NCBI GenBank assembly: GCA_958405565.1
Contig: CATYEN010000033.1
Span: 1 to 24,757 of the forward strand
Direction: 5' to 3'
DNA from: an uncultured Collinsella sp.
GTDB taxonomy: Bacteria; Actinomycetota; Coriobacteriia; Coriobacteriales; Coriobacteriaceae
DNA: 24,757 bases
The notes under the pieces are model-generated. The model saw nothing but the letters and a program-made list of their open reading frames with translations, was not told where the DNA came from and made no database searches. Positions 1 to 6,689 of the stretch are shown one piece after another. A program made the position numbers and the translations under genes. Within the stretch, counting starts at the first letter, position 1, and every line of letters starts with the position of its first letter.

Positions 1-47
1 TCAAGCGGCTGTCAGAGCCACATTGCAAGCCGTGCGGGGTGCCTTCT

Positions 48-1283
48 ATGAACTCGGAGCAAAGGCGGGCCGCACGCCGGAAGCGCCGCGAGGAGAAGCG
101 CGCCAGGGCCAAGGCCGAGCGCGTCAAGGCGTGCACCCTTGAGACGGTGGCCGACCTCAACAGCCTGTGCAAGGCTTCCAAGCAGGCCGCGCGTGGCGTC
201 ATGTGGAAGGCCTCGACGCAGCGGTACATGAAGGACTACCTGCGAAACGCCGTGAAATCGCGCCAAGACCTTTTGGAGGGCCGCGACATATGCCGGGGTT
301 TCATCCGCTTCGACCTGTGGGAGCGCGGCAAGCTGCGCCACATCAGTGCAGTGCACTTCCCCGAGCGCGTGGTGCAGAAGTCGCTGTCCCAGAACGCCCT
401 CGTGCCCGCGATAGTCCCCACGCTCGTATCCGCGAATTCCGCCAACATCAAGGGGCGCGGCACCGACTACGCCCTTAAGCTGCTCAAGCGCCACCTGGCC
501 GACCACTGGCGGCGGCATGGGCGCGAGGGCTACATACTGCTGGGCGACTTCTCCGACTACTTCGCGCGCATTGCCCACGAGCCAGTCAAGCGGCAGGTGG
601 CCGACGCGCTGCTCGACCCGCGCGTGGTCGCCCTTGAGCACCGCCTGATAGACGCGCAGGGCGAGGTCGGCCTGGTCCTGGGCAGCGAGCCAAACCAGAT
701 ATGCGCGGTGGCGCACCCCAACCGCATCGACCACTACGTGGCCGAGATGCTGCGCCCCGAGGCCTACGGGCGCTACATGGACGACTTCTACCTGATCCAC
801 GAGTCCAAGGAGTACCTGCAAGTGTGCCTTCTGCTGATAGAGCACGAGTGCGCGAAGCTCGGCATCGCGCTGAACCCGCGCAAGACCCGCGTGGTGAAGC
901 TGACACGCGGCTTCACGTGGCTGAAGAAGCGCATCTTCTACACCGAAACGGGCCGCATCGTCATGAAGCCGTGTCGCGACTCCATCACGCGCGAGCGACG
1001 CAAGCTGAAGAAGATGGCCCGCATGGTGGCCGAGGGGGTCATGACGCCCGAGCAGGTGCAGCAGAGCTACCAGAGCTGGCGCGGCGGCATGGCTCACTTG
1101 GACGCGCACCGCAGCGTGCTGGCCATGGACGCGCTGTACCGCAGCCTGTTCGAAAATCTCGCGGGGGGGGGGGGGGTTGCTCAATGCAACCAAGCCCGAG
1201 AGACGATTCGGGCGGAACGCCCTCGCCATAGCGGAAGGGCGGCAACTCAAAACGGCGGCCTAGACGGGTCGAAAACGAAATAA
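48..1283 (+). CDS. Prophage reverse transcriptase (YMDD, possibly DGR-type)
   Basis: This is an RNA-directed DNA polymerase of 411 residues. It has a basic N-terminus (residues 1-27), motif A at 155-162 (LGDFSDYF, likely catalytic D157), a motif-4 segment LGSEPNQ at 201-207 and the catalytic YMDD at 233-236. LGSEPNQ resembles the GxxxSQ signature of diversity-generating retroelement (DGR) enzymes with Ser replaced by Asn, so a DGR role is possible but not shown. The ATG at 48 is preceded by GGGGTG. The frame is open upstream to the window edge (a GTG at 39 is in frame), so a longer N-terminus is not excluded. Another frame ends in TGA at 49-51, which would give an ATGA overlap with an upstream gene. 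Residues after about 371 depend on a 14-G run at 1163-1176, so the C-terminus is uncertain. No template or variable repeat is visible here; either could lie upstream. Confidence 0.88.
   Translation: MNSEQRRAARRKRREEKRARAKAERVKACTLETVADLNSLCKASKQAARGVMWKASTQRYMKDYLRNAVKSRQDLLEGRDICRGFIRFDLWERGKLRHISAVHFPERVVQKSLSQNALVPAIVPTLVSANSANIKGRGTDYALKLLKRHLADHWRRHGREGYILLGDFSDYFARIAHEPVKRQVADALLDPRVVALEHRLIDAQGEVGLVLGSEPNQICAVAHPNRIDHYVAEMLRPEAYGRYMDDFYLIHESKEYLQVCLLLIEHECAKLGIALNPRKTRVVKLTRGFTWLKKRIFYTETGRIVMKPCRDSITRERRKLKKMARMVAEGVMTPEQVQQSYQSWRGGMAHLDAHRSVLAMDALYRSLFENLAGGGGVAQCNQARETIRAERPRHSGRAATQNGGLDGSKTK
1163..1176 (+). repeat. 14-nt poly-G tract inside the reverse transcriptase gene
   Basis: There are fourteen consecutive G residues in the coding strand near the 3' end of the reverse transcriptase gene. 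With 14 G the frame runs to the TAA at 1281-1283. One G fewer would end at the TAG at 1261-1263, and one G more at the TAG at 1229-1231. Homopolymers of this length are prone to slippage in replication, transcription and sequencing. Confidence 0.97.
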
Positions 1284-1293
1284 CCAAGACAGC

Positions 1294-1323
1294 GAAGGCG
1301 TGCTGCGGCGCGCCTTCTTTCTT
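1294..1323 (+). terminator. Intrinsic terminator after the reverse transcriptase
   Basis: The stem GAAGGCG (1294-1300) pairs with CGCCTTC (1311-1317) across a 10-nt loop and is followed by TTTCTT. It lies 10 bases after the reverse transcriptase stop. It separates that gene from the lysis cassette. Confidence 0.6.
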
Positions 1324-1401
1324 CGCGCCCGCCCAAACGGCCAGGCAATCTCACGGCGCTAATACGATGGCGGCACATTCCCCGATAAGGAAGGAGTCCG
1401 C

Positions 1402-1728
1402 ATGGACACTGAGGAAGACATGCCGCGCCCCGACGAGCTTCGAGACGGCACCCTGGCCGAGATCAACGCCCTGCGCGACCTGCTGTCGCAGATCGGCGAC
1501 CCCGACGCGGCGCACGACGCGGGCGTTATCGACGATGACGAGTACGTGGAGCGGAAGGCGCGAAAGCTCGCCTACACCTCCGCGCTCGCCACCTACGCCA
1601 ACGGCGAGGTGCCCGACCTCCCGGCGCTGTTCGAACAGATGCGCGAGCAGGCGTCCCAGCCGACGCAGACCGAGACCAACACGGCGAACATCGACTACCT
1701 GCTCATGACCGTGGGAGGTGACCAGTAA
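1402..1728 (+). CDS. Phage hypothetical protein upstream of XkdX
   Basis: This is an acidic protein of 108 residues that I do not recognise. It is rich in Asp and Glu, has no membrane segment and is largely helical in composition. The start at 1402 is supported by AAGGAG five bases upstream. An ATG 18 bases later lacks such a site. Its stop TAA shares its last base with the ATG of the XkdX gene, so the two are translationally coupled. The position just before XkdX, holin and lysin genes suggests a tail-end or tail-fibre accessory protein of the prophage, but nothing in the sequence proves this. Confidence 0.8.
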   Translation: MDTEEDMPRPDELRDGTLAEINALRDLLSQIGDPDAAHDAGVIDDDEYVERKARKLAYTSALATYANGEVPDLPALFEQMREQASQPTQTETNTANIDYLLMTVGGDQ

Positions 1729-1895
1729 TGGCTACGAAGAAAACCGTTGAGCATTCCAAGCACTTCGCGAAGGTCAAGAAGTACTACGACAAAGACCTTT
1801 GGAGCAAGGCGCGCGTCTACAAGGCTGTCGAGTGCAAATGGATCACCGCCGACGAGTACAAGGAAATCACCGGCGAAGAGTACACGGTGGCTTAG
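1728..1895 (+). CDS. XkdX family phage protein
   Basis: This is a 55-residue protein. It shows the XkdX-family pattern: a Lys/Tyr-rich segment (KVKKYYDKDLW, residues 15-25), then an Ala-Val step and the ending ITADEYKEITGEEY (39-52). XkdX proteins are small products of defective phage PBSX and many Gram-positive phages, encoded between tail-fibre and holin genes; their function is unknown. The ATG overlaps the stop of the previous gene (TAATG). The next gene starts one base after this stop. The gene is short and easily missed. Confidence 0.85.
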   Translation: MATKKTVEHSKHFAKVKKYYDKDLWSKARVYKAVECKWITADEYKEITGEEYTVA

Positions 1896-1896
1896 C

Positions 1897-2238
1897 GTGA
1901 ACGACCTCGTGTACACCGTGGCGGTCACCGCCATCGTGTCTGGCCTCGTCGGCTCCGTGGTATCCGCCTTGGTGGCGGCACTCAAATCGCAAGGACGCAA
2001 GGCTGTCGAGCGCACCGAGGCGGAAAAGGCGACGGACGAGGCCTTGAGGATGGGGGTGCGTGCGCTGCTTTGGCGCGAGCTGAAGAACATCCATGAGCAG
2101 GCAGTCCGTCAAGGCGGCTTGACGGTCGCAGACCGCAAACACCTCGAAAACGTCTACGCCGCCTACCACGGGCTGGGCGGCAACGGCACCGGAACGCGCC
2201 TCTACGAAGACGCCATGAAGATGCCCGTAATCGACTAA
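1897..2238 (+). CDS. Small phage membrane protein, holin-region
   Basis: This is a 113-residue protein with one N-terminal membrane segment (about residues 4-29), a charged helical stretch (35-85) and the C-terminal pattern YHGLGGNGTGTRLYEDAMKM. I recall that pattern from small holin-region proteins of Firmicutes and coriobacterial prophages. The GTG at 1897 is one base after the XkdX stop, with no strong ribosome site, so translation is probably coupled. The same frame is open further upstream to an ATG at 1747, but that would overlap almost the whole XkdX gene. Its role is unproven. A structural or lysis accessory role fits the context. Confidence 0.72.
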   Translation: MNDLVYTVAVTAIVSGLVGSVVSALVAALKSQGRKAVERTEAEKATDEALRMGVRALLWRELKNIHEQAVRQGGLTVADRKHLENVYAAYHGLGGNGTGTRLYEDAMKMPVID

Positions 2239-2249
2239 AGGAGCAGACC

Positions 2250-2558
2250 ATGACCACGATCCAGGCGGCTCTCGCCGTTATCTCTTCCGTAATCCTTCCG
2301 TTCATCATCCAGGCGATCAAGTCCGAGGCCATGGGCGGCAACGCCGCGCGTTGGCTCGCCATCGCCGCTTCGGCGCTCTTCGGCGCCCTAACCGCAATGG
2401 CCAACGGAATCCCGACCGACCCCGGCGCGTGGGTCACCGCGATCTTCGCCTGCGTCGGCGGCGTGCAGGTGGCATATGCGGCCTTCAAAGCGGTCGGCGT
2501 GACCGACAAGTGGCTCGACGCACTGCTTGCCATGGGCGCTCCGAAGAAGGACGACTAG
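2250..2558 (+). CDS. Candidate phage holin
   Basis: This 102-residue protein has three hydrophobic segments (about residues 3-22, 31-50 and 60-82) and a charged C-terminal tail ending APKKDD. Small size, several membrane spans, a charged tail and a place directly before two cell-wall hydrolases are the usual signs of a holin, which permeabilises the membrane and releases endolysin. The start has AAAGGAG eight bases upstream. I cannot name the holin family. The preceding membrane protein may be a partner or antiholin. Confidence 0.72.
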   Translation: MTTIQAALAVISSVILPFIIQAIKSEAMGGNAARWLAIAASALFGALTAMANGIPTDPGAWVTAIFACVGGVQVAYAAFKAVGVTDKWLDALLAMGAPKKDD

Positions 2559-2560
2559 GA

Positions 2561-3211
2561 ATGGGCGGCAAGCGCCTCGCACGCATCGCCGCCGCCATTT
2601 CGCTGCTGGCCCTGCTCGCCGCCTTCGCCGACGTGGCGCTTATAGCCTCTAACGTGCCGAAGGTGCCGAGGGAGGAGCCTTTGCCCGTCATCTATGACAA
2701 GCCGCTCGACAAGCCCGCCGAGGTGCCCGTCTACCTCCAAGCAGACGAGCGCTGGGGCGGGCTTTCGTATGCGGGCGAAGACCTGGCTGCTGCCGGCTGC
2801 GGCCTCACGTGCGCGGCCATGGCGTGGGAATGGCTCTACGGACAGGCATGCACGCCGGCGCAGATGCTGGGCTTCGTTGGCGAATCGTGCCTCACGGACG
2901 GCGTGAACGACATGGAAAAGTTCTGCCGTTGGATGAACGCGAACGACCAGGCTTTGGGCTACACGCCTATCCACGACAACGCCGATGACGCCTTGGACGA
3001 GGCGGCAAGCGGGTGGATGGTGTTTTGCAGCCTAACGGGCCGGCTGCGCGAAGGCGGCAAGAGCTACGGCGGCCACATCGTCCTGCTCTGCGGGTGGGAT
3101 GGAACCACGGCAACATTCCACGACCCTTGCGAGGGCATAGTGCGACTGAGCCGCGAACAGTATGAACAAGTGAATTGGGCTTATTTCATAGCTATAGGGA
3201 GCGCTGAATAA
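2561..3211 (+). CDS. C39-like cysteine peptidase, membrane-anchored or secreted
   Basis: This 216-residue protein begins with a basic stretch and a hydrophobic segment (about residues 7-30), either a signal peptide or an anchor. A papain-like C39 (Peptidase_C39_2 type) domain follows from about residue 54. Its likely catalytic residues are C80 in AAAGCGLTCAAM, H172 in GGHIVLLCGW and D188 in FHDP. The ATG is two bases after the candidate holin stop, and the stop TAA shares a base with the lysozyme ATG. Proteins like this in lysis cassettes may cut peptidoglycan cross-links or act as bacteriocin-like peptidases. The substrate here is unknown. The start was chosen for spacing and for the signal sequence; the frame is also open upstream over the holin gene. 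Confidence 0.82.
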   Translation: MGGKRLARIAAAISLLALLAAFADVALIASNVPKVPREEPLPVIYDKPLDKPAEVPVYLQADERWGGLSYAGEDLAAAGCGLTCAAMAWEWLYGQACTPAQMLGFVGESCLTDGVNDMEKFCRWMNANDQALGYTPIHDNADDALDEAASGWMVFCSLTGRLREGGKSYGGHIVLLCGWDGTTATFHDPCEGIVRLSREQYEQVNWAYFIAIGSAE

Positions 3212-4239
3212 TGAACGGCATCGACATTTCCAACTGGCAGAACGGCATCAACCTCGCGGCTGTGCCTTTCGACTTCGTTATCTGCAAGGCCACCGAGGGC
3301 ACGCATTACGTTTCGCCCGACTGCGACCGCCAGATCCAGCAGGCGATCGGCCTCGGCAAGCTCGTGGGCGTGTACCACTACGTCAACGGCGGCAACGCCG
3401 AGGCGGAGGCCGAGTACTTCTACGAGCACTGCAAGGGCTACGTGGGCAAGGCCGCGTTCTTCATCGACTGGGAGGACAAGGGCAACAAGGCGTGGGGCGA
3501 CACGTCATACCTCAAGGCCATGGCCGAGCGCCTTGCCGAGCTGCTTGGCGTGAGCATGGATCGCATCGGCATCTACGCCAGCAAGAGCGTGTTTCCGTGG
3601 AACCTCACCACGGCCAAGACGTGGGTGGCGCAGTACGCCGACATGAACCCCACGGGCTACCAGGACGCGCCATGGAACGAGGGCGCTTACGACTGCGCAA
3701 TCCGCCAGTACTCCTCGTGCGGGCGTCTGGACGGCTGGGCGGGCAACCTCGACATCAACAAGTGCTACATCTCCCGCGCCGAGTGGGAGGCAATGGCAGG
3801 CGGCTCCAACGGCGATCCCGACTCGCTTATCCACGGCATCGACGAGACGCCTGCGGCAGACCTCGCGGCAAAGGTGCTTGCTGGCGAGCTCGGAGACGGC
3901 GACGACCGCAAGCACGCGCTGGACAACCGCTACTCCGAGGTGCAGGCGCTCGTGAACCACATCCTCACGGCATCCGCCGAGGATCTGGCCGCTGAGACCT
4001 GGGCGGGCGATTACGGCAACGGCAGCCGCCGCAAGGCTGTTTTGGGGCCGCGCTACGACGAGGTTATGGCGGTCATCAACGGGCAGACCGAAACCGAGCA
4101 GGTGTACGTGGTGCAGAGCGGCGACACCCTTTCCGGAATCGCCTCAAAGTACGGCACGACCTATCAGGATCTCGCCGCCAAGAACGGCATCTCAAACCCG
4201 AATCTGATCTATCCCGGCATGCGCCTGGTTGTTTCCTAG
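3211..4239 (+). CDS. GH25 endolysin with two Cpl-7 repeats and LysM
   Basis: This phage lysozyme (muramidase) of 342 residues hydrolyses the MurNAc-GlcNAc bond of peptidoglycan. The glycoside hydrolase family 25 domain spans residues 1-195, with GIDISNWQ at 3-10 (D5) and the catalytic acidic pair D86/E88 in FFIDWED. Two Cpl-7 (CW_7) wall-binding repeats follow (about 216-252 and 257-290), each with the pattern G-(D/N)-G-(D/S)-x-R-(K). A LysM domain (298-341) starts at VYVVQSGDTLSGIA. There is no signal peptide, so export would depend on the holin. The start overlaps the previous stop (TAATG). The protein is complete for this family. Having two unrelated wall-binding modules in one lysin is notable. 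Confidence 0.95.
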   Translation: MNGIDISNWQNGINLAAVPFDFVICKATEGTHYVSPDCDRQIQQAIGLGKLVGVYHYVNGGNAEAEAEYFYEHCKGYVGKAAFFIDWEDKGNKAWGDTSYLKAMAERLAELLGVSMDRIGIYASKSVFPWNLTTAKTWVAQYADMNPTGYQDAPWNEGAYDCAIRQYSSCGRLDGWAGNLDINKCYISRAEWEAMAGGSNGDPDSLIHGIDETPAADLAAKVLAGELGDGDDRKHALDNRYSEVQALVNHILTASAEDLAAETWAGDYGNGSRRKAVLGPRYDEVMAVINGQTETEQVYVVQSGDTLSGIASKYGTTYQDLAAKNGISNPNLIYPGMRLVVS

Positions 4240-4329
4240 GCCGCTCGTGGTATCCTAACGAAGATGATCGTGCCGACTGCGCACACCTCGGTTCGAGGAG
4301 ATGCGCAAACGGTGCACCAGAAGATTATG

Positions 4330-4362
4330 ACGGCGTCGCGAGAGCGGCGCCGTTTCTGGTTT
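4330..4362 (+). terminator. Intrinsic terminator of the lysis cassette
   Basis: The 10-bp stem ACGGCGTCGC (4330-4339) pairs with GCGGCGCCGT (4344-4353), with one G-T pair, around a GAGA tetraloop. TTCTGGTTT follows. It lies about 90 bases after the lysozyme stop and ends the phage transcription unit. Confidence 0.8.
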
Positions 4363-4363
4363 G

Positions 4364-4391
4364 TGGGAGCTGCCGGCGGATTCGAACCGTC
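4364..4391 (-). other. tRNA-like 3' end in inverted orientation
   Basis: Read on the minus strand, this stretch ends like a tRNA gene: a T-stem (GACGG/CCGCC, one A-C mismatch), the T-loop TTCGAAT, a seven-base acceptor strand GGCAGCT, one discriminator base and CCA. No matching 5' acceptor (AGCTGCC) lies within tRNA distance, so it is a remnant or a mimic rather than a tRNA gene. Its 12 bases TTCGAATCCGCC (complement of 4375-4386) are repeated in the opposite orientation at 4428-4439. Confidence 0.5.
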
Positions 4392-4427
4392 GGCACCCGC
4401 GTCACTTATTTCCCCGCGGGGGGAGTT

Positions 4428-4450
4428 TTCGAATCCGCCCGGGGGCACCA
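4428..4450 (+). other. attR: truncated tRNA 3' end at the prophage-host junction
   Basis: The bases form an exact tRNA 3' end: T-loop TTCGAAT (4428-4434), T-stem strand CCGCC (4435-4439), acceptor strand CGGGGGC (4440-4446), discriminator A and CCA (4448-4450). The expected T-stem partner GGCGG is absent; GAGTT stands there instead, so tRNA identity breaks at the T-loop. A terminator follows on the same strand. This fits integration of the prophage into a tRNA gene lying to its left, which leaves only the 3' part at the right junction. The acceptor CGGGGGC with A is compatible with an arginine tRNA, but identity is a guess. Confidence 0.7.
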
Positions 4451-4460
4451 GAGATTGATC

Positions 4461-4498
4461 GAGCCCGGTACACCGCCACGGTGCCGGCTCTTTTGGTT
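4461..4498 (+). terminator. Terminator of the interrupted tRNA gene
   Basis: The stem GAGCC(C)GGTAC pairs with GTGCCGGCTC, has a loop of about nine bases, and is followed by TTTTGGTT. It begins 10 bases after the CCA of the tRNA fragment, as expected for the native tRNA terminator left on the host side of attR. Confidence 0.65.
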
Positions 4499-4507
4499 CA
4501 TGCCATG

Positions 4508-4549
4508 TCAAAAACGAAGCGCCCACTTGCTGGGGGAGCAAGCGGGCGC
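4508..4549 (-). terminator. Intrinsic terminator after pknB
   Basis: On the minus strand a 13-base stem (4549-4537 with 4531-4519, one A-C mismatch) has a five-base C loop and is followed by TTCGTTTTTG. It lies about 50 bases beyond the pknB stop and ends the cell-wall signalling operon. Confidence 0.78.
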
Positions 4550-4601
4550 CTGTGAGCGAATATGTTTGCGGCGAGAGCCGTAATGAGCGGTGGGGTGGCG
4601 A

Positions 4602-6557
4602 CTAGTTGGTCGTACCGGAATCGTCGCCCGTGCCCGAGCCCGAACCCGAGCCCGAAAGTGCGACCGTCAGCGTAATCGTGCTGTCGGTGGACTGCTTGCC
4701 GGTGGGGGAGACGCCCGTAACGGTGGCATCCTCGTTGCCGCTCACGGGATTGCCATTCTGGTCACAGAAGCCGATGTTGTAGAACCCGGCGTTGTTGAGC
4801 GCGGTAACGGCGGCGGAAATGCTCTTGCCGTACAGGTTGCCCGGAATGCTGGCCTTGCCGGACTTCTTGGCGATGACGACGGTAATCGTGGCGCCGGGCT
4901 TCTGCTTGCCGCTGGGGTTCCAGCTAATCACGGTGCCCTCGGTAACCGAATCGTTCTCCTGGTAGCTCACGTCGACGCCAAAGCCTGCCATATCGAGGGC
5001 GTTGCGTGCCTGGGCCTCGGTCATGTCGGTCAGATCGGGGACGGACGTGGTATCTGGGCCGCTGGAGACCTTGTACGAGATGGTCGTGCCCTTCTCGACT
5101 TCCTTACCGTGTTCGGTGCCCTGCTCAAAGACCTGGCCCTCATCGGCCTCATTGGCTTCCTCCGAAGCGCTGCCCTTCAGGCCCACGCTTGCCAGTGCGG
5201 CCTCGGCCTGGTCCTTGGTCAGGCCGACAAGCTGGGGAACCTCAACCTTCTCGGAGGGTTTGGGGCCCTTGGAGATTACCAGGTTCACCTTGGTGCCCTT
5301 GGCTTTCTTGGTGTTGCCGTTGGGCGTCTGCTCGGCGACCTTTCCCTCGTCGACATCGTCGTTGTAGCTCTGGTCGACGGTGCCAACCTCAAGGCCGGCT
5401 TCCTTGATCTGCTCAATAGCGGTTTCCTGGTCCTTGCCCAGCACGTCGGGCACCGTGACCTGTTCGCCACTGAACATGCCCGTGGCAAAGGCCACTACAA
5501 CGCCAATCACGGCGACGGCGGCAATCACGGCGGCAATAATCTTGTTCTTGTTGGACTTAGGCTTCTCGACCTCGTAGGAGCCCGTGGAGCCCGAGACAGC
5601 GCTGCGGGCGGTGTTCTGACCGCTCACGCCCGAGACGGGACGAACCATAGCGCGCGTTGAGTCGGAAAGCTCGCGGGTCTTGGTGGCACCCAGGTCGCCG
5701 GCGGCACCGATGATGCGCGTGGGCTCCGAGACGTTGACGGCACGGCCGGACAGGTAACTGTTGAGCACCTGGCGCAGCTCGTCGGCCGTCTGGAAGCGGT
5801 TTGCCGGGTCCTTCTCCATGCACTTGAGGATGATGCGCTCAAGGTCGGCATCGACGCCGGAGTTGATCTGGCTCGGCGGGATGGGCAGCTCGTTGACCTG
5901 CTTGAGCGCGACCGAGATGGCGTCGTCGCCGTCAAAGGGTACGCGGCCGGTGGCGCACTCGTACATGACGACACCCAGCGAGTAGATATCCGAGGTGGGG
6001 CCGAGGTCCTGGCCGCGGGTCTGCTCGGGGCTTACATAGTGGGCGGTGCCCAGAACGTTGTTATCCTGCGTGAGGTGGCTGTTCTTGGCGCGTGCGATGC
6101 CAAAATCCATGACCTTGATGTTGCCGTCGGGCAGCACCATGATGTTTTGCGGCTTGATGTCGCGGTGGATGATCTCGTGCTTGTGTGCGACCGAAAGCGC
6201 GGAGCTGATCTGCGAGCCGATCTGCGCGACCTTCTTGGGATCGAGGGCACCGTGGCTCTTGATGCCGCTCTTAAGGTCGGTACCGCGCAGGTACTCCATG
6301 ACGATGTAATAGGTGTCGCCGTCCTTGCCCCAGTCGTAGACGCCCACGATATAGGGGGAGGACAGGCCGGCAGCTGCCTGGGCCTCCTGCTTAAAGCGGG
6401 CGGCGAAGGTGGCGTCGCCGGCATACTGCGGCAGCATGATCTTGACGGCAACCGTGCGGTCGAGGACCTGATCCTGTGCACGGAAGACGGTCGCCATACC
6501 GCCTGTCCCCACCTTATCCTTGAGGAGGTATCTTCCCCCGAGGACCCTCTGTTCCAT
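4602..6557 (-). CDS. pknB: PknB-like Ser/Thr kinase with four PASTA repeats
   Basis: This is a membrane Ser/Thr protein kinase (Hanks type) of 651 residues that senses peptidoglycan fragments outside and phosphorylates division and wall-synthesis proteins inside. The kinase domain (about 8-270) has the glycine loop GTGGMATVF, ATP lysine K39, HRDIKPQN (D133, N138) and DFG (D151). A juxtamembrane linker leads to one membrane helix (349-369). Four PASTA repeats follow (about 376-440, 447-508, 513-574 and 578-635), then a Gly/Ser tail. I chose the ATG at 6557 because AGGAGCAGGA sits directly before it; an ATG five codons upstream lacks a site. It is the last gene of the operon, 132 bases after the transpeptidase fusion. 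The name follows domain order and locus. Confidence 0.95.
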   Translation of the reverse strand: MEQRVLGGRYLLKDKVGTGGMATVFRAQDQVLDRTVAVKIMLPQYAGDATFAARFKQEAQAAAGLSSPYIVGVYDWGKDGDTYYIVMEYLRGTDLKSGIKSHGALDPKKVAQIGSQISSALSVAHKHEIIHRDIKPQNIMVLPDGNIKVMDFGIARAKNSHLTQDNNVLGTAHYVSPEQTRGQDLGPTSDIYSLGVVMYECATGRVPFDGDDAISVALKQVNELPIPPSQINSGVDADLERIILKCMEKDPANRFQTADELRQVLNSYLSGRAVNVSEPTRIIGAAGDLGATKTRELSDSTRAMVRPVSGVSGQNTARSAVSGSTGSYEVEKPKSNKNKIIAAVIAAVAVIGVVVAFATGMFSGEQVTVPDVLGKDQETAIEQIKEAGLEVGTVDQSYNDDVDEGKVAEQTPNGNTKKAKGTKVNLVISKGPKPSEKVEVPQLVGLTKDQAEAALASVGLKGSASEEANEADEGQVFEQGTEHGKEVEKGTTISYKVSSGPDTTSVPDLTDMTEAQARNALDMAGFGVDVSYQENDSVTEGTVISWNPSGKQKPGATITVVIAKKSGKASIPGNLYGKSISAAVTALNNAGFYNIGFCDQNGNPVSGNEDATVTGVSPTGKQSTDSTITLTVALSGSGSGSGTGDDSGTTN

Positions 6558-6689
6558 TCCTGCTCCTAACATAACTATTCGCTCAACGATGTGTGTAGTA
6601 CCAAATGTGTGGCCGCTGGGGCCGTGTGGCGCGTTGCCGCTAGCTCATCGGCCGCGGTGCGCCCCAGGTATCCGCTTTGATCACGGGCA

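Larger units (their letters stand above)
4240..4601. other. Intergenic region: phage end, attR and convergent terminators
   Basis: This 362-base stretch carries no gene. It holds the lysis terminator, two oppositely oriented tRNA-like arms, the tRNA terminator on the plus strand and the pknB terminator on the minus strand. Short open frames here (for example 4264-4458) are translations of the tRNA-like sequence. Confidence 0.8.

Noticed and set aside
12..1250. Minus-strand frame of 412 codons opposite the reverse transcriptase
   Set aside because: The plus strand has RT motifs in order; the antisense frame is low in Lys and Asn, rich in His/Leu/Val and has no recognisable domain.
4361..4450. 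A complete tRNA gene on either strand
   Set aside because: Neither 3' end has a matching 5' acceptor strand, D-arm or anticodon arm in the right place.
4264..4458. Small protein in the intergenic region after the lysozyme
   Set aside because: The sequence is a translation of tRNA-like DNA and terminators, a common false gene.
4590..5660. Plus-strand frame opposite pknB
   Set aside because: It covers the PASTA-coding region in antisense and shows only Gly/Ala/Leu-rich sequence.
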